Assembly: GCF_025965075.1 (NCBI RefSeq)
Contig: NZ_JAOPXQ010000047.1
Span: 1 to 45,014 of the forward strand
Direction of reading: 5' to 3'
From: Aeromicrobium sp.
GTDB taxonomy: Bacteria; Actinomycetota; Actinomycetes; Propionibacteriales; Nocardioidaceae
DNA: 45,014 nt
The position numbers were made by a program, and so were the translations under genes. The first letter of the stretch is position 1. Each line of letters begins with the position of its first letter. Of this stretch, positions 17,888 through 26,519 are shown piece after piece. The notes beneath the pieces are model-generated. The model ran no database searches, had not been told where the DNA came from, and saw only the letters and a list, made by a program, of their open reading frames with translations.

Positions 17888-19228
17888 ATGGGTGATCTCT
17901 CGTGTGACGTCGTCGTGGTGGGACTGGGACCGGGCGGGGAGGCGCTGGTCGCCCGCCTCGCCAAGGCGGGGCTCGACGTCGTCGCCGTCGAGGCCGAGCT
18001 GGTCGGCGGCGAATGTCCCTACTGGGGCTGCATCCCGTCCAAGATGATCATCCGCGCGGCCAACGCACTGGCCGAGGCGCGTCGGGTCGACGGGCTCGCC
18101 GGCACCGCGACGGTCGAGCCGGACTTCGCTGTCGTCGCCCGCCGCATCCGCGAGGAGGCGACCGACGACTGGGACGACCAGGTTGCCGCCGACCGCGTCA
18201 CCGCGGCCGGGGCCCGCCTGGTCCGCGGCCGGGGCCGCCTCGCCGGCGCCCGCACCGTCGTGGTCGGCGACGACACGATCACGGCGTCGAAGGGGGTCGT
18301 CCTCAACACCGGGACCACTCCCTCGGTGCCACCCATCCCCGGCCTGGCCGACACCCCCTACTGGACCAACCGCGACATCCTGAAGGCCGAGACCGCCCCC
18401 GCCACGATGATCGTCATCGGTGGCGGCGCGATCGGGCTCGAGCTGGCCCAGGCGTTCGCGCGCTTCGGCACCGAGGTCACGGTGCTCGAGGTCGCGCCGC
18501 GCATCCTCGCGGTCGAGGAGCCGGAGTCGTCCGAGCTGATCGGCACGGTCTTCGAGGCAGAGGGCATCGGCGTGCACGCCGGCATCCCGATCGACGCCGT
18601 GGCGCACGACGGCTCGGTCTTCCACGTGACGTCGGGCGACGTGACGTACGAGGCCGAGCGCCTGCTCGTCGCCGCCGGCCGCCGGTCGCGGCTCGACGAC
18701 GTCGGCCTCGACACCGTCGGGGTCGAGGTGGACCGGTTCCTGACGGTCGACGACGCGATGCAGGTCACCGACGGGCTGTGGGCGATCGGCGACATCACGG
18801 GCCGCGGCGCGTTCACCCACGTCTCGATGTACCAGTCCGAGCGGGCCGCGCGAGCGATCCTGGGCGAGGACCTCGAGCCGTACGACACGAGCTTCCCGCG
18901 GGTGACGTTCACCGATCCCGAGATCGGCGGGGTGGGACTCTCGGAGGCGCAGGCCCGCGACCGCGGCATCAACGTCCGGGTCGGTCTCGCGCCGATCCCG
19001 GAGTCGAGCCGCGGCTGGATCCACGCCGCCGGCAACGAGGGCCTGATCAAGATCGTGATCGACGACGACCGCGGTGTCATCGTCGGCGCGACCAGTGCGG
19101 GGCCGGCCGGCGGGGAGACCCTGGCGGCGCTGGCGTTCGCGGTCCGCGCCGAGATCCCGGTCGCGACGCTCCGCAACACGATCTACGCCTACCCGACGTT
19201 CTGGCGGGCGATCGAATCCGCGCTGTGA
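17888..19228 (+). CDS. Pyridine nucleotide-disulfide oxidoreductase (dihydrolipoyl dehydrogenase-like)
   Basis: CDVVVVGLGPGGEALVARLAKAGLDVVAVEAELVGGECPYWGCIPSKMIIRAANAL; GGGAIGLELAQAFARFGTEVTVLE; LWAIGDITGRGAFTHVS. Confidence 0.93.
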   Translation: MGDLSCDVVVVGLGPGGEALVARLAKAGLDVVAVEAELVGGECPYWGCIPSKMIIRAANALAEARRVDGLAGTATVEPDFAVVARRIREEATDDWDDQVAADRVTAAGARLVRGRGRLAGARTVVVGDDTITASKGVVLNTGTTPSVPPIPGLADTPYWTNRDILKAETAPATMIVIGGGAIGLELAQAFARFGTEVTVLEVAPRILAVEEPESSELIGTVFEAEGIGVHAGIPIDAVAHDGSVFHVTSGDVTYEAERLLVAAGRRSRLDDVGLDTVGVEVDRFLTVDDAMQVTDGLWAIGDITGRGAFTHVSMYQSERAARAILGEDLEPYDTSFPRVTFTDPEIGGVGLSEAQARDRGINVRVGLAPIPESSRGWIHAAGNEGLIKIVIDDDRGVIVGATSAGPAGGETLAALAFAVRAEIPVATLRNTIYAYPTFWRAIESAL

Positions 19229-19231
19229 CCG

Positions 19232-20227
19232 TCAGGCCCGCTTCAGCATCTTCAGGACGTCCCGCTCGAGGGCCCGGCTGATCGTCGCGCCGGGGGCGAC
19301 CCGCCGGTGGTCCCGGCCCACAGTGACCCCGTCGTCGAACAGGTCCACGACCCGCGGGTCGACATAGGACGACCGGGCCACGGCGGGTGTGTTGCCGAGG
19401 TGGTCGGCGACCTCGCGCATGACGGCCGCGACGGACTTCTTGCGACGGACCGGGGTGGAGCCGTCGGCGCCCGCGAGGGCCAGTGCCGCGATCGACGTGC
19501 CACGCCAGGTGCGGAAGTCCTTGGCCGTGTAGTCCTCCCCGAGCAGGTCCTTGACGTACGCATTGACGTCCTCGGCGTCGAGGGTGCGCCACGCCCGCCC
19601 GGACTTGTAGGCCAGCAGCCGGTCCCCGCCGCCGCGGCGCCGGCGCAGCGACTCCAGCACGACCCGGACCCGCTCGTCGCGGACCGTGACCTCGACCTCC
19701 TGCCCGGACTTGGCCGGATAGGCGAACGTCATGCCGCGACCCGAGCCGTGGACGTGGGTCCTCTCCAGCGTCGTGAGCCCGTAGCTGCCGTTCTCCTCGA
19801 CATACCGCTCCGAGCCGATGCGGAACATGCCGAGGTCGAGCAGGCTGAACGCCGTCGCTGCGACCCGCTCGAGCGTCAGCGCGTCGCCGGACAGGTCACG
19901 TCGCGACTGGGGACGCTGCTTCAGCAGGGACGCGGCGAAGCCCTCCATCCGCTCGAACTTCTCGCGGTCGCGGCGCAGCCGCCAGTCGGGGTGGTAGAGG
20001 TACTGCCGCCGGCCTGCGTCGTCCGTGCCGACGGCCTGCAGGTGACCGTTGTCGACCGGGCAGATCCACACCGCCTTCCACGCCGGCGGGATCACGAGGA
20101 GCTTGCACCGCTCGACCTGCTCGGGCTCCAGCGGTCGACCGTCCTCGTCGACATAGCTGAAGCCGCGGCCGCGTGGGACACGGGACCAGCCCGGCGTGCT
20201 GGGGGAGGTTCTGCGGAGGCGCACCAT
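19232..20227 (-). CDS. DNA topoisomerase IB
   Basis: GRGFSYVDEDGRPLEPEQVERCKLLVIPPAWKAVWICPVDNGHLQAVGTDDAGRRQYLYHPDWRLRRDREKFERM; DFRTWRGTSIAALAL. Confidence 0.95.
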   Translation of the reverse strand: MVRLRRTSPSTPGWSRVPRGRGFSYVDEDGRPLEPEQVERCKLLVIPPAWKAVWICPVDNGHLQAVGTDDAGRRQYLYHPDWRLRRDREKFERMEGFAASLLKQRPQSRRDLSGDALTLERVAATAFSLLDLGMFRIGSERYVEENGSYGLTTLERTHVHGSGRGMTFAYPAKSGQEVEVTVRDERVRVVLESLRRRRGGGDRLLAYKSGRAWRTLDAEDVNAYVKDLLGEDYTAKDFRTWRGTSIAALALAGADGSTPVRRKKSVAAVMREVADHLGNTPAVARSSYVDPRVVDLFDDGVTVGRDHRRVAPGATISRALERDVLKMLKRA

Positions 20228-20329
20228 GGTGAGATCACGCTAGGTGAGCGCGCGTGACCCCGCACGTCAGCGGCCACGACACCGATAGGGTGCGGTGGTG
20301 ACCGCACACGATGACGCCGCCGGACCATC

Positions 20330-21502
20330 GTGATGACGATCGCCGACCAGCCGGTCGAGCCGCACGAAGCGGCCGCGATCGAGTCGATGCTGGCCGAGAC
20401 GAGGGCGCTGCTCGGCGCCGACACCGCGACGATCCTGCTCCTGGACGCCAGCCTGACCGCGCTCGACCCGTACCTGTCGGTCGGGCTCGACCGGACGCCG
20501 CGCCTGGCGACCCGTGTCCCGCTCGGTGAGGGCTTCGCCGGACGGGTCGCCCTGCTGCGCGAACCTGTCGTGCTCGAGCACGTCACCCCGGACAACGTCC
20601 TCAACCCCGTCCTGCGGTCGCACGGCGTGGAGTCCCTGCTGGGCGTGCCCCTCGTCGTCGACGACGAGCTGATCGGGGTGCTTCACGTGGGGTCCCGGGC
20701 CGAACGGCGCTACGGCGCCGAGGACGTCACGATGCTGACCAGCGCCGCCCGCCAGCTCGCCTCGGCGATCCGCGCCCAGACCCGCGACCTCGAGCACCAG
20801 GCCGCGATGGTGCTGCAGCGGAGCCTGCTGCCCAGCACCCCGGTCACGGTCCCCGGCCTGGACATCGCGGCGAGGTATCTCCCGGCGGAGGGTGACCTCG
20901 GCGGCGACTGGTACGACGTGTTCACCCTCCCCGACGGCCGGCTCGGCGTCGTGATGGGCGATGTCGTGGGGCACGGGCTGCACGCCGCGGTCATCATGGG
21001 CCGGATCCGCAGCGCCCTGCGGGCGTACGCGCTCGACCACGACGACCCGGCCGAGGTGCTGACCCGGCTGGACCGCAAGATCAGCCACTTCGAGACGGCG
21101 GCGCTGGCCACCGTCATCTACGGCGTCGCCGAGGCGCCCTTCCGGACGTTCCGGTTCAGCTCGGCCGGGCACTGGCCTCCCGTCGTGGTGGGCCAGGACG
21201 CCGACGACGTCGGACAGGTCACGTCGGAGGTCATGCTGGGGGTCAGGCCCGACACCCGACGGACCACGACGGTCGTCGAGCTCGTGCCGGGATCGCTCAT
21301 GTGCCTCTACACCGACGGGCTGGTGGAGCGCCGCAGCAGCGAGCCGGGGACCGATCCCCTCGAGCGCGGGCTGGAGCGCCTCCGTGGCGCGCTGAGCGCG
21401 GATGTCGCCGCCGAGGACAACGTGCGCTCGGTCATCGCGGCCCTCGTGGCCCAGGACGTCATCGAGGACGATGTCGCGCTGCTGGTGATCAAGACGACCT
21501 GA
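20330..21502 (+). CDS. GAF domain-containing PP2C/SpoIIE-type phosphatase
   Basis: GAF-like N-terminus; LQRSLLPSTPVTVPGLDIAARYLPAEGDLGGDWYDVFTLPDGRLGVVMGDVVGHGLHAAVIMGRIRSALRAYAL. Confidence 0.94.
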   Translation: MMTIADQPVEPHEAAAIESMLAETRALLGADTATILLLDASLTALDPYLSVGLDRTPRLATRVPLGEGFAGRVALLREPVVLEHVTPDNVLNPVLRSHGVESLLGVPLVVDDELIGVLHVGSRAERRYGAEDVTMLTSAARQLASAIRAQTRDLEHQAAMVLQRSLLPSTPVTVPGLDIAARYLPAEGDLGGDWYDVFTLPDGRLGVVMGDVVGHGLHAAVIMGRIRSALRAYALDHDDPAEVLTRLDRKISHFETAALATVIYGVAEAPFRTFRFSSAGHWPPVVVGQDADDVGQVTSEVMLGVRPDTRRTTTVVELVPGSLMCLYTDGLVERRSSEPGTDPLERGLERLRGALSADVAAEDNVRSVIAALVAQDVIEDDVALLVIKTT

Positions 21503-21517
21503 TCGACGCTGGCGCTG

Positions 21518-22102
21518 TCACTTCCGGGCGGACGAATCCTCCTCGGAGGCCTTCTTGGCAGCGGCCTTGATGTCCGCAGCGGCCGCGTCGTCGATCGCAT
21601 GGTCGACGACGGCTTCCGCGTGGGTCAGGGCCTGCCGGATCTTGACCTCGCCGGGATCGGAGACGAGGGCGACGATTCCGGAGTGACCCGGTGCGACGGA
21701 GTCCTTCAGCTCATCGGCCAGCTCGCTTCGGTGGTGCCGCTCCCGCACCTTGCCCGTCGCTGCGCCGGCGGCGCCCACGGCGGCTGCACTGCCCAGGATC
21801 GAGGGCGGGAAGATGACACCGAGGGCGATGCCACCGACGACGCCCCACTTGAGCCCCGAGCGGGTGCTGTGGTCCGTGGCCTTCTGGATCTCCAGCTTTC
21901 CGTCGTCACTGCGTTTCACCACGACGACGCCCTCGATGGCGACCGTGGCTCCGTCCTCGGCGGCCTTCAGCTCCTCGTAGGCAACCCACGCGGACTGGGT
22001 GTCCGGGAAGTCGGCCACCATGAGCGAGTACGCCCCGTCGGTGACGCCGGCGACCACGGGGTCGTCGGACCTCGTCGGGCCCGTGTTCTCTGACTCTGAC
22101 AT
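21518..22102 (-). CDS. DUF1269 family protein
   Basis: VADFPDTQSAWVAYEELKAAEDGATVAIEGVVVVKRSDDGKLEIQKATDHSTRSGLKWGVVGGIALGVIFPPSILGSAAAVGAAGA. Confidence 0.85.
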   Translation of the reverse strand: MSESENTGPTRSDDPVVAGVTDGAYSLMVADFPDTQSAWVAYEELKAAEDGATVAIEGVVVVKRSDDGKLEIQKATDHSTRSGLKWGVVGGIALGVIFPPSILGSAAAVGAAGAATGKVRERHHRSELADELKDSVAPGHSGIVALVSDPGEVKIRQALTHAEAVVDHAIDDAAAADIKAAAKKASEEDSSARK

Positions 22103-22201
22103 CGTTCACTCCTTGTCTTGGCCTGTCACGCCTGTATGGGTTCAAGAACCTAGGGCGGAGTCCGCACGCCGACCTCCTTCACAGCGGGTGAGATCCGGGA
22201 G

Positions 22202-22699
22202 TCACGAGCGCTGACCGCTCCCGCTGCGTCGCGGAAGCCAGTCGTAGACGACCATCGTGCGCAGCAGCAGGTCCTGGACCGAGCGGCGTCGAGGGTTCAC
22301 GGCACACCACAGCAGTCCCATCGGGAAGACGGCGCACAGCGCGGCGCGAGCCAACGCCCGGGCAGGACCCAACGGACCCCTCGCCAGGGTGACCACGCGG
22401 ACCCCCATGACGTGGTCACCGAAGGTGCGGCCCCCGATCGACCACGCGGCAGCGAGGTACAGCACGAGGACGGTGAGGTAGACGGCGACGTCCAGGACGA
22501 GGGCCAGGTCGGGGAACTCGAAGCGGCGCGGGTCGACGACGAAGAGGAACGCGGCGTAGCCGGCGTACGACCCGATCAGCACCGCGCCGACCGCGAGACC
22601 GTCGATGCTGCTCGCCGCAAGCCGCGTGACGACCCCGGCAGCTGTCCCCTGGTGCGAGCGAGCCTCGAGCGGGATGATCGACAGGTCTGGTTCGTTCAC
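22202..22699 (-). CDS. RDD family membrane protein
   Basis: GVVTRLAASSIDGLAVGAVLIGSYAGYAAFLF...GGRTFGDHVMGVRVV...RRRSVQDLLLRTMVVYDW. Confidence 0.9.
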   Translation of the reverse strand: MNEPDLSIIPLEARSHQGTAAGVVTRLAASSIDGLAVGAVLIGSYAGYAAFLFVVDPRRFEFPDLALVLDVAVYLTVLVLYLAAAWSIGGRTFGDHVMGVRVVTLARGPLGPARALARAALCAVFPMGLLWCAVNPRRRSVQDLLLRTMVVYDWLPRRSGSGQRS

Positions 22700-23400
22700 G
22701 GTGCGTCGGCCCCCGGCCCGTCCGGGGCCCTCGGGCGCCGGCGGCGGAGGAAGTGCCGCTCCAGCGTCCGGCTGATGGCGTCGTCAGCGGAGATGCCGGT
22801 CATGCGGGCGCCCCGCACGGTCTCCGACGCCATCGAACCGGTGGAGTCCCTGATGATGGCCGGCAGGTCGATCGCGGCGATCACCTCCTCCACCACGGCC
22901 ACGAGGTCGACCCGGTCGATCACCGCACCGATGTCCAACCGGTCCGCGATCGCGTCGACGTCGACGTCCTCGACGACCGCGTCGAGGTCGACATGGCGAG
23001 TCACGATCCCGGTCAGGTCGAGCCGGGAGACCACCGTCTCGACGATGACCGGCGCCCACTGGTCAAGCCATCGCTCGACGTCGTGTGCCGCCCGTGCCCG
23101 GTGTCGGGCGCCGCGCCGAGCAACCTCGTCGAGGACAGCGGCCGGTTGCCAGCGAGCAGGAACGAGCGGCGGGTGCCACAGGGCCCACGAGCGGAGGACC
23201 GGCAGCCCGGAGGTGGCCCGCACCACCCTCATGCCGGCGCCGACGGTGGTGCTGACGATCCCCACCGCCACGTCGACCACGAGCTCGGCGTCGGAGCGCG
23301 CCCCAAGCACCTCCAACTCCCGTGGGACCTCGGCGAGGTGTGTCACCGTCTCAGGCTGCCCCGGTGCGACCAGGCTCGCTTCACCCACGTCGGATGACAT
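22696..23400 (-). CDS. Hypothetical protein with tandem VDxxAV-type degenerate repeats, overlapping the RDD gene
   Basis: ATGA overlap with the RDD gene; VVSRLDLTGIVTRHVDLDAVVEDVDVDAIADRLDIGAVIDRVDLVAVVEEVIAAIDLPAII. Confidence 0.8.
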   Translation of the reverse strand: MSSDVGEASLVAPGQPETVTHLAEVPRELEVLGARSDAELVVDVAVGIVSTTVGAGMRVVRATSGLPVLRSWALWHPPLVPARWQPAAVLDEVARRGARHRARAAHDVERWLDQWAPVIVETVVSRLDLTGIVTRHVDLDAVVEDVDVDAIADRLDIGAVIDRVDLVAVVEEVIAAIDLPAIIRDSTGSMASETVRGARMTGISADDAISRTLERHFLRRRRPRAPDGPGADAP

Positions 23401-23415
23401 GGGGCGCTGCGGGGG

Positions 23416-23489
23416 TGCCCTCGACAGGAATCGAACCTGTGGCCTACCGCTTAGGAGGCGGTCGCTCTATCCGACTGAGCTACGAGGGC
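23416..23489 (-). tRNA. tRNA-Arg (anticodon CCT)
   Basis: Reverse complement GCCCTCGTAGCTCAGTCGGATAGAGCGACCGCCTCCTAAGCGGTAGGCCACAGGTTCGATTCCTGTCGAGGGCA folds as a cloverleaf; CTCCTAA anticodon loop. Confidence 0.97.
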
Positions 23490-23581
23490 GCGTGCACAGG
23501 TTATCGACTCTCAGGTTGACGACATACGATCGCCCTTGTGTCAGCACTCATCCGCCGCTCCCCGCGACCGGGAATCGAGCG

Positions 23582-24520
23582 TTGAGGCGGCTCCTGGCCG
23601 GCGCCGTGGTCGTGGCGATGGTGATCGCGGGACTCGGGGCGTGCGCGTCCTCCGAGCCCGAGCGGACAGCACCCGACCGGTGCTCCACGGGGCGTCCCCT
23701 GGACGTCGGGACGACGACGCGGACGGTCGTCGTCGGCGGGGTCACCCGCACGTACGTCCAGCACGTCCCGCCCGGTTACGACCCGACGGCGCGCACACCC
23801 CTGGTGATGCTGTTCCACGGGCTGGGCGGCGACCCTCGGGCCGTCGTCCGCACGACCGGCATGGCGCAGGCCGCCGACGAGCGCACCGCGATCCTCGTCG
23901 CGCCGCTGGGCAGCGGCAAGGTCTCGCACTGGGACTTCCGCTCCCCGATGACCGAGCCGACCTCCGACCTCGCCTTCGTCCGGACCCTGGTCAAGGAGCT
24001 CAGGCGCGACGGCTGCATCGACTCGTCACGCACGTACGCCGCGGGCTTCTCCAACGGCTCGGCGCTGACCCTGGCGTTGGCGTGCGACGGGTCGACGGAC
24101 TTCGCGGCATACGCCGCCGTGTCCGGGCCCTACTTCACGCCGGACTGCGCCAGTGCGCCGCCGGCGTCGATCGTGTACTTCCACGGGATGAAGGACCGGA
24201 CCGTGCCGTACGAGGGCGCCACGACCGTGGTCGGCCAACTCCCCGCCGTCAACGACACGATGTCGATGTGGGCGTCGCACGACGGCTGCCCGGCGTCCGG
24301 CGCGACGACCACCGCCTCGGACGACCTCCGGCACTACTCGTGGACGTCGTGCCGCGACGCGACGGCAGTCGACATCTACGCGATCGTGGACGGCGTGCAC
24401 GGCTGGCCCGGCGGCGGTCCGATGTCGCCCGGACGGACGTCGCGGACCGAGGACAGCCCGGTCGACGCGACCCGGCTGATCTGGGAGTTCTTCGATCGGC
24501 ATCCCGCTGGTGGACAATAG
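23582..24520 (+). CDS. PHB depolymerase/LpqC-like esterase, lipoprotein
   Basis: TTG start; lipobox VIAGLGACAS; PLVMLFHGLGGDPRAVV; YAAGFSNGSALTLALAC nucleophile elbow. Confidence 0.88.
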   Translation: MRRLLAGAVVVAMVIAGLGACASSEPERTAPDRCSTGRPLDVGTTTRTVVVGGVTRTYVQHVPPGYDPTARTPLVMLFHGLGGDPRAVVRTTGMAQAADERTAILVAPLGSGKVSHWDFRSPMTEPTSDLAFVRTLVKELRRDGCIDSSRTYAAGFSNGSALTLALACDGSTDFAAYAAVSGPYFTPDCASAPPASIVYFHGMKDRTVPYEGATTVVGQLPAVNDTMSMWASHDGCPASGATTTASDDLRHYSWTSCRDATAVDIYAIVDGVHGWPGGGPMSPGRTSRTEDSPVDATRLIWEFFDRHPAGGQ

Positions 24521-24541
24521 CGGCATGACGGAAGCCCGACC

Positions 24542-25321
24542 ATGACCAAGCCCATCGAGACCTGGCTCACCGACATGGACGGCGTCCTCGTCCACGAGGA
24601 GAAGGCGATCCCGGGCGCCGCGGAGTTCATCGCCCGTCTGCAGGAGACCGGGCGCAGCTTCCTGGTCCTGACGAACAACTCGATCTTCACGCCCCGCGAC
24701 CTCTGCGCGCGCCTGCGCAGCGCGGGGATCGACCTGCCCGAGTCGGCGATCTGGACCTCCGCGCTCGCGACGGCCCGCTTCCTCAGCGAGCAGCGCCCCG
24801 GGGGCACGGCGTACGTCATCGGGGAGGCGGGGATGACGACGGCGCTGCACAACGTCGGCTACATCATGACGAGCCAGGACCCCGACTACGTCGTCCTGGG
24901 GGAGACCCGCACCTACTCCTTCGAGGCGATCACCCGGGCGATCCAGCTGATCGAGAAGGGCGCGCGCTTCATCGCGACCAACCCGGACGCGACGGGGCCG
25001 TCCCCGGCCGGCTCCCTGCCCGCGACGGGGTCGGTCGCCGCCCTCATCACGAAGGCCACGGGAGTTGAGCCCTACTTCGTCGGCAAGCCCAACCCGCTCA
25101 TGATGCGCAGCGCCCTCAACCAGATCGAGGGACACTCCGAGACGACCGTCATGATCGGCGACCGGATGGACACCGACGTGCTGTCGGGGCTCGAGGCGGG
25201 CCTGCGGACGTTCCTGGTGCTGACCGGCTCGACCCACCGCGACGCGGTCGAGCGTTTCTCCTACCGGCCGACCGAGGTCTACACCTCGATCGCGGACATC
25301 GTGCCCTTGATCGGCGGCTGA
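24542..25321 (+). CDS. HAD-IIA family hydrolase (NagD-like)
   Basis: WLTDMDGVLVHEEKAIPGAAEFI; LVLTNNS; MIGDRMDTDVLSGLEAGLRTFLVLTG. Confidence 0.94.
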   Translation: MTKPIETWLTDMDGVLVHEEKAIPGAAEFIARLQETGRSFLVLTNNSIFTPRDLCARLRSAGIDLPESAIWTSALATARFLSEQRPGGTAYVIGEAGMTTALHNVGYIMTSQDPDYVVLGETRTYSFEAITRAIQLIEKGARFIATNPDATGPSPAGSLPATGSVAALITKATGVEPYFVGKPNPLMMRSALNQIEGHSETTVMIGDRMDTDVLSGLEAGLRTFLVLTGSTHRDAVERFSYRPTEVYTSIADIVPLIGG

Positions 25322-25335
25322 TCCACACCCAGGAG

Positions 25336-25364
25336 TTACCCATGGGTAATATCCACCCGGGTAA
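25336..25364. promoter_or_regulatory. Palindromic operator-like sites upstream of the epimerase gene
   Basis: Perfect 14-bp palindrome TTACCCATGGGTAA (25336-25349), then ACCCGGGT (25355-25362) within CCACCCGGGTAA; centres 16 bp apart. Confidence 0.6.
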
Positions 25365-25384
25365 GTTTGTTATCGTTTCGTAAT

Positions 25385-25455
25385 CTCCGAGAGGATCCAC
25401 CGGTCCCGACGGAGGAGCTCCGGCAGAAGCTGCCGGGGGAACCCACCAGGGAGTG
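25385..25455 (+). ncRNA. Candidate structured 5' leader (possible cis-regulatory RNA)
   Basis: CTCCG(25385-25389)/CGGAG(25410-25414) encloses GGATC-CACC-GGTCC (25393-25406); second hairpin CCGGCAG-AAG-CTGCCGG (25420-25436); then GGGGGAACCCACCAGGGAGTGAAAC before GTG 25460. Confidence 0.45.
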
Positions 25456-25459
25456 AAAC

Positions 25460-26362
25460 GTGAAGGTCTTCCTCACGGGTGCGAGTGGAGTGATGGGCCG
25501 ATCGTCCATCGAAGCCCTGCACCGAGCCGGCCACGACGTGGTCGGACTGACGCGGTCCTCGGGGACCGCCGAGCTGGTCGCGGCCATGGGCGCGCAGCCG
25601 TGGCCCGGCGACCTGTACGACCGGCCCAACCTGACCGCGGGGATGCAGGGGTGCGACGCCGTCGCCAACCTCGCCACCAAGGTCCCCGTCGGCACGGCCG
25701 CCCTGCGGCCCGGATCGCTCAAGGCGATCGACCGCATCCGTCTCAACGGGTCCCGGATCGTCGCCGACGCCGCCCACCGCGCGGGGGTCGAGCGGATCGT
25801 CCAGCAGAGCCTGAGCTTCATCTACGCCGACCACGGGGACGGCTGGATCGACGAGCACAGCCCCGTCGACGTCACCCGCGCCACGGAGCCGGTCGTCGTC
25901 GCCGAGGACAACGTCAACAGGTTCGCGGTCGACGGCGGCACGGCGGTCAGCCTGCGCTTCGGCCTCATCACCGGCGACGACGCCAACACCGCCTGGCTGT
26001 TTCGCCGGGCGGCGGCGGGCCGGTCGATCGGCCTGGGGCCCGAGGAGTCGTGGATGCACGTCATCCACCCCGAGGACGTCGGCACCGCCGTCGTCCACGC
26101 CCTCACGGCACCCGGCGGGGTCTACAACGTCGGCGCCGAGCCGGTCCAGCGCCGCGACTACGTCGACATGATTGCACGGGCCGCGGGCCGGGAGGCCGGA
26201 CACTTCCTGCCGGGCTGGATCCTGCGCCTCGGGGCCGAGAAGCTCGAGATCCTCACCCGGTCACAGCGGGTCAGCTCCCAGCTGTTCAGCGACCGGACGG
26301 GCTGGCAGCCGGTGCACGCGACACTGAGGCGGGAGTGGTTCGATGCCCTCGTCCCGGCCTGA
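25460..26362 (+). CDS. NAD-dependent epimerase/dehydratase family protein
   Basis: MKVFLTGASGVMGRSSIEALHRAGHDVVGLTRS. Confidence 0.93.
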   Translation: MKVFLTGASGVMGRSSIEALHRAGHDVVGLTRSSGTAELVAAMGAQPWPGDLYDRPNLTAGMQGCDAVANLATKVPVGTAALRPGSLKAIDRIRLNGSRIVADAAHRAGVERIVQQSLSFIYADHGDGWIDEHSPVDVTRATEPVVVAEDNVNRFAVDGGTAVSLRFGLITGDDANTAWLFRRAAAGRSIGLGPEESWMHVIHPEDVGTAVVHALTAPGGVYNVGAEPVQRRDYVDMIARAAGREAGHFLPGWILRLGAEKLEILTRSQRVSSQLFSDRTGWQPVHATLRREWFDALVPA

Positions 26363-26519
26363 TCCCGCGGAGCGGGAGCGCCGCCGCCGCGCGGCCGAGC
26401 TGCTGGGTGACCTGATGCCCAGCACGACGTCCGACGAGACCGACGAGGGCTGGAGCGAGTTGGGCGGGACATCGCGCGACGAGGACTACCTCCGCGATGT
26501 CCCGCCCCACCACGGCTAG
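26343..26519 (+). CDS. Small conserved-looking hypothetical protein (58 aa), below the ORF-track cutoff
   Basis: ATG within the epimerase 3' end; MPSSRPDPAERERRRRAAELLGDLMPSTTSDETDEGWSELGGTSRDEDYLRDVPPHHG, charged with a Trp/acidic C-terminus. Confidence 0.6.
   Translation: MPSSRPDPAERERRRRAAELLGDLMPSTTSDETDEGWSELGGTSRDEDYLRDVPPHHG

Noticed and set aside
22139-22150. GGTTC-AA-GAACC inverted repeat upstream of the DUF1269 gene
   Set aside because: Only a 5-bp stem; too short to separate from chance without conservation data.
25385-25459. Calling the leader a ydaO/c-di-AMP riboswitch
   Set aside because: Only the GGGGGAACCCA...GTGAAA stretch resembles it; the conserved downstream half has no room before the GTG start. 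Left as an unclassified structured leader.
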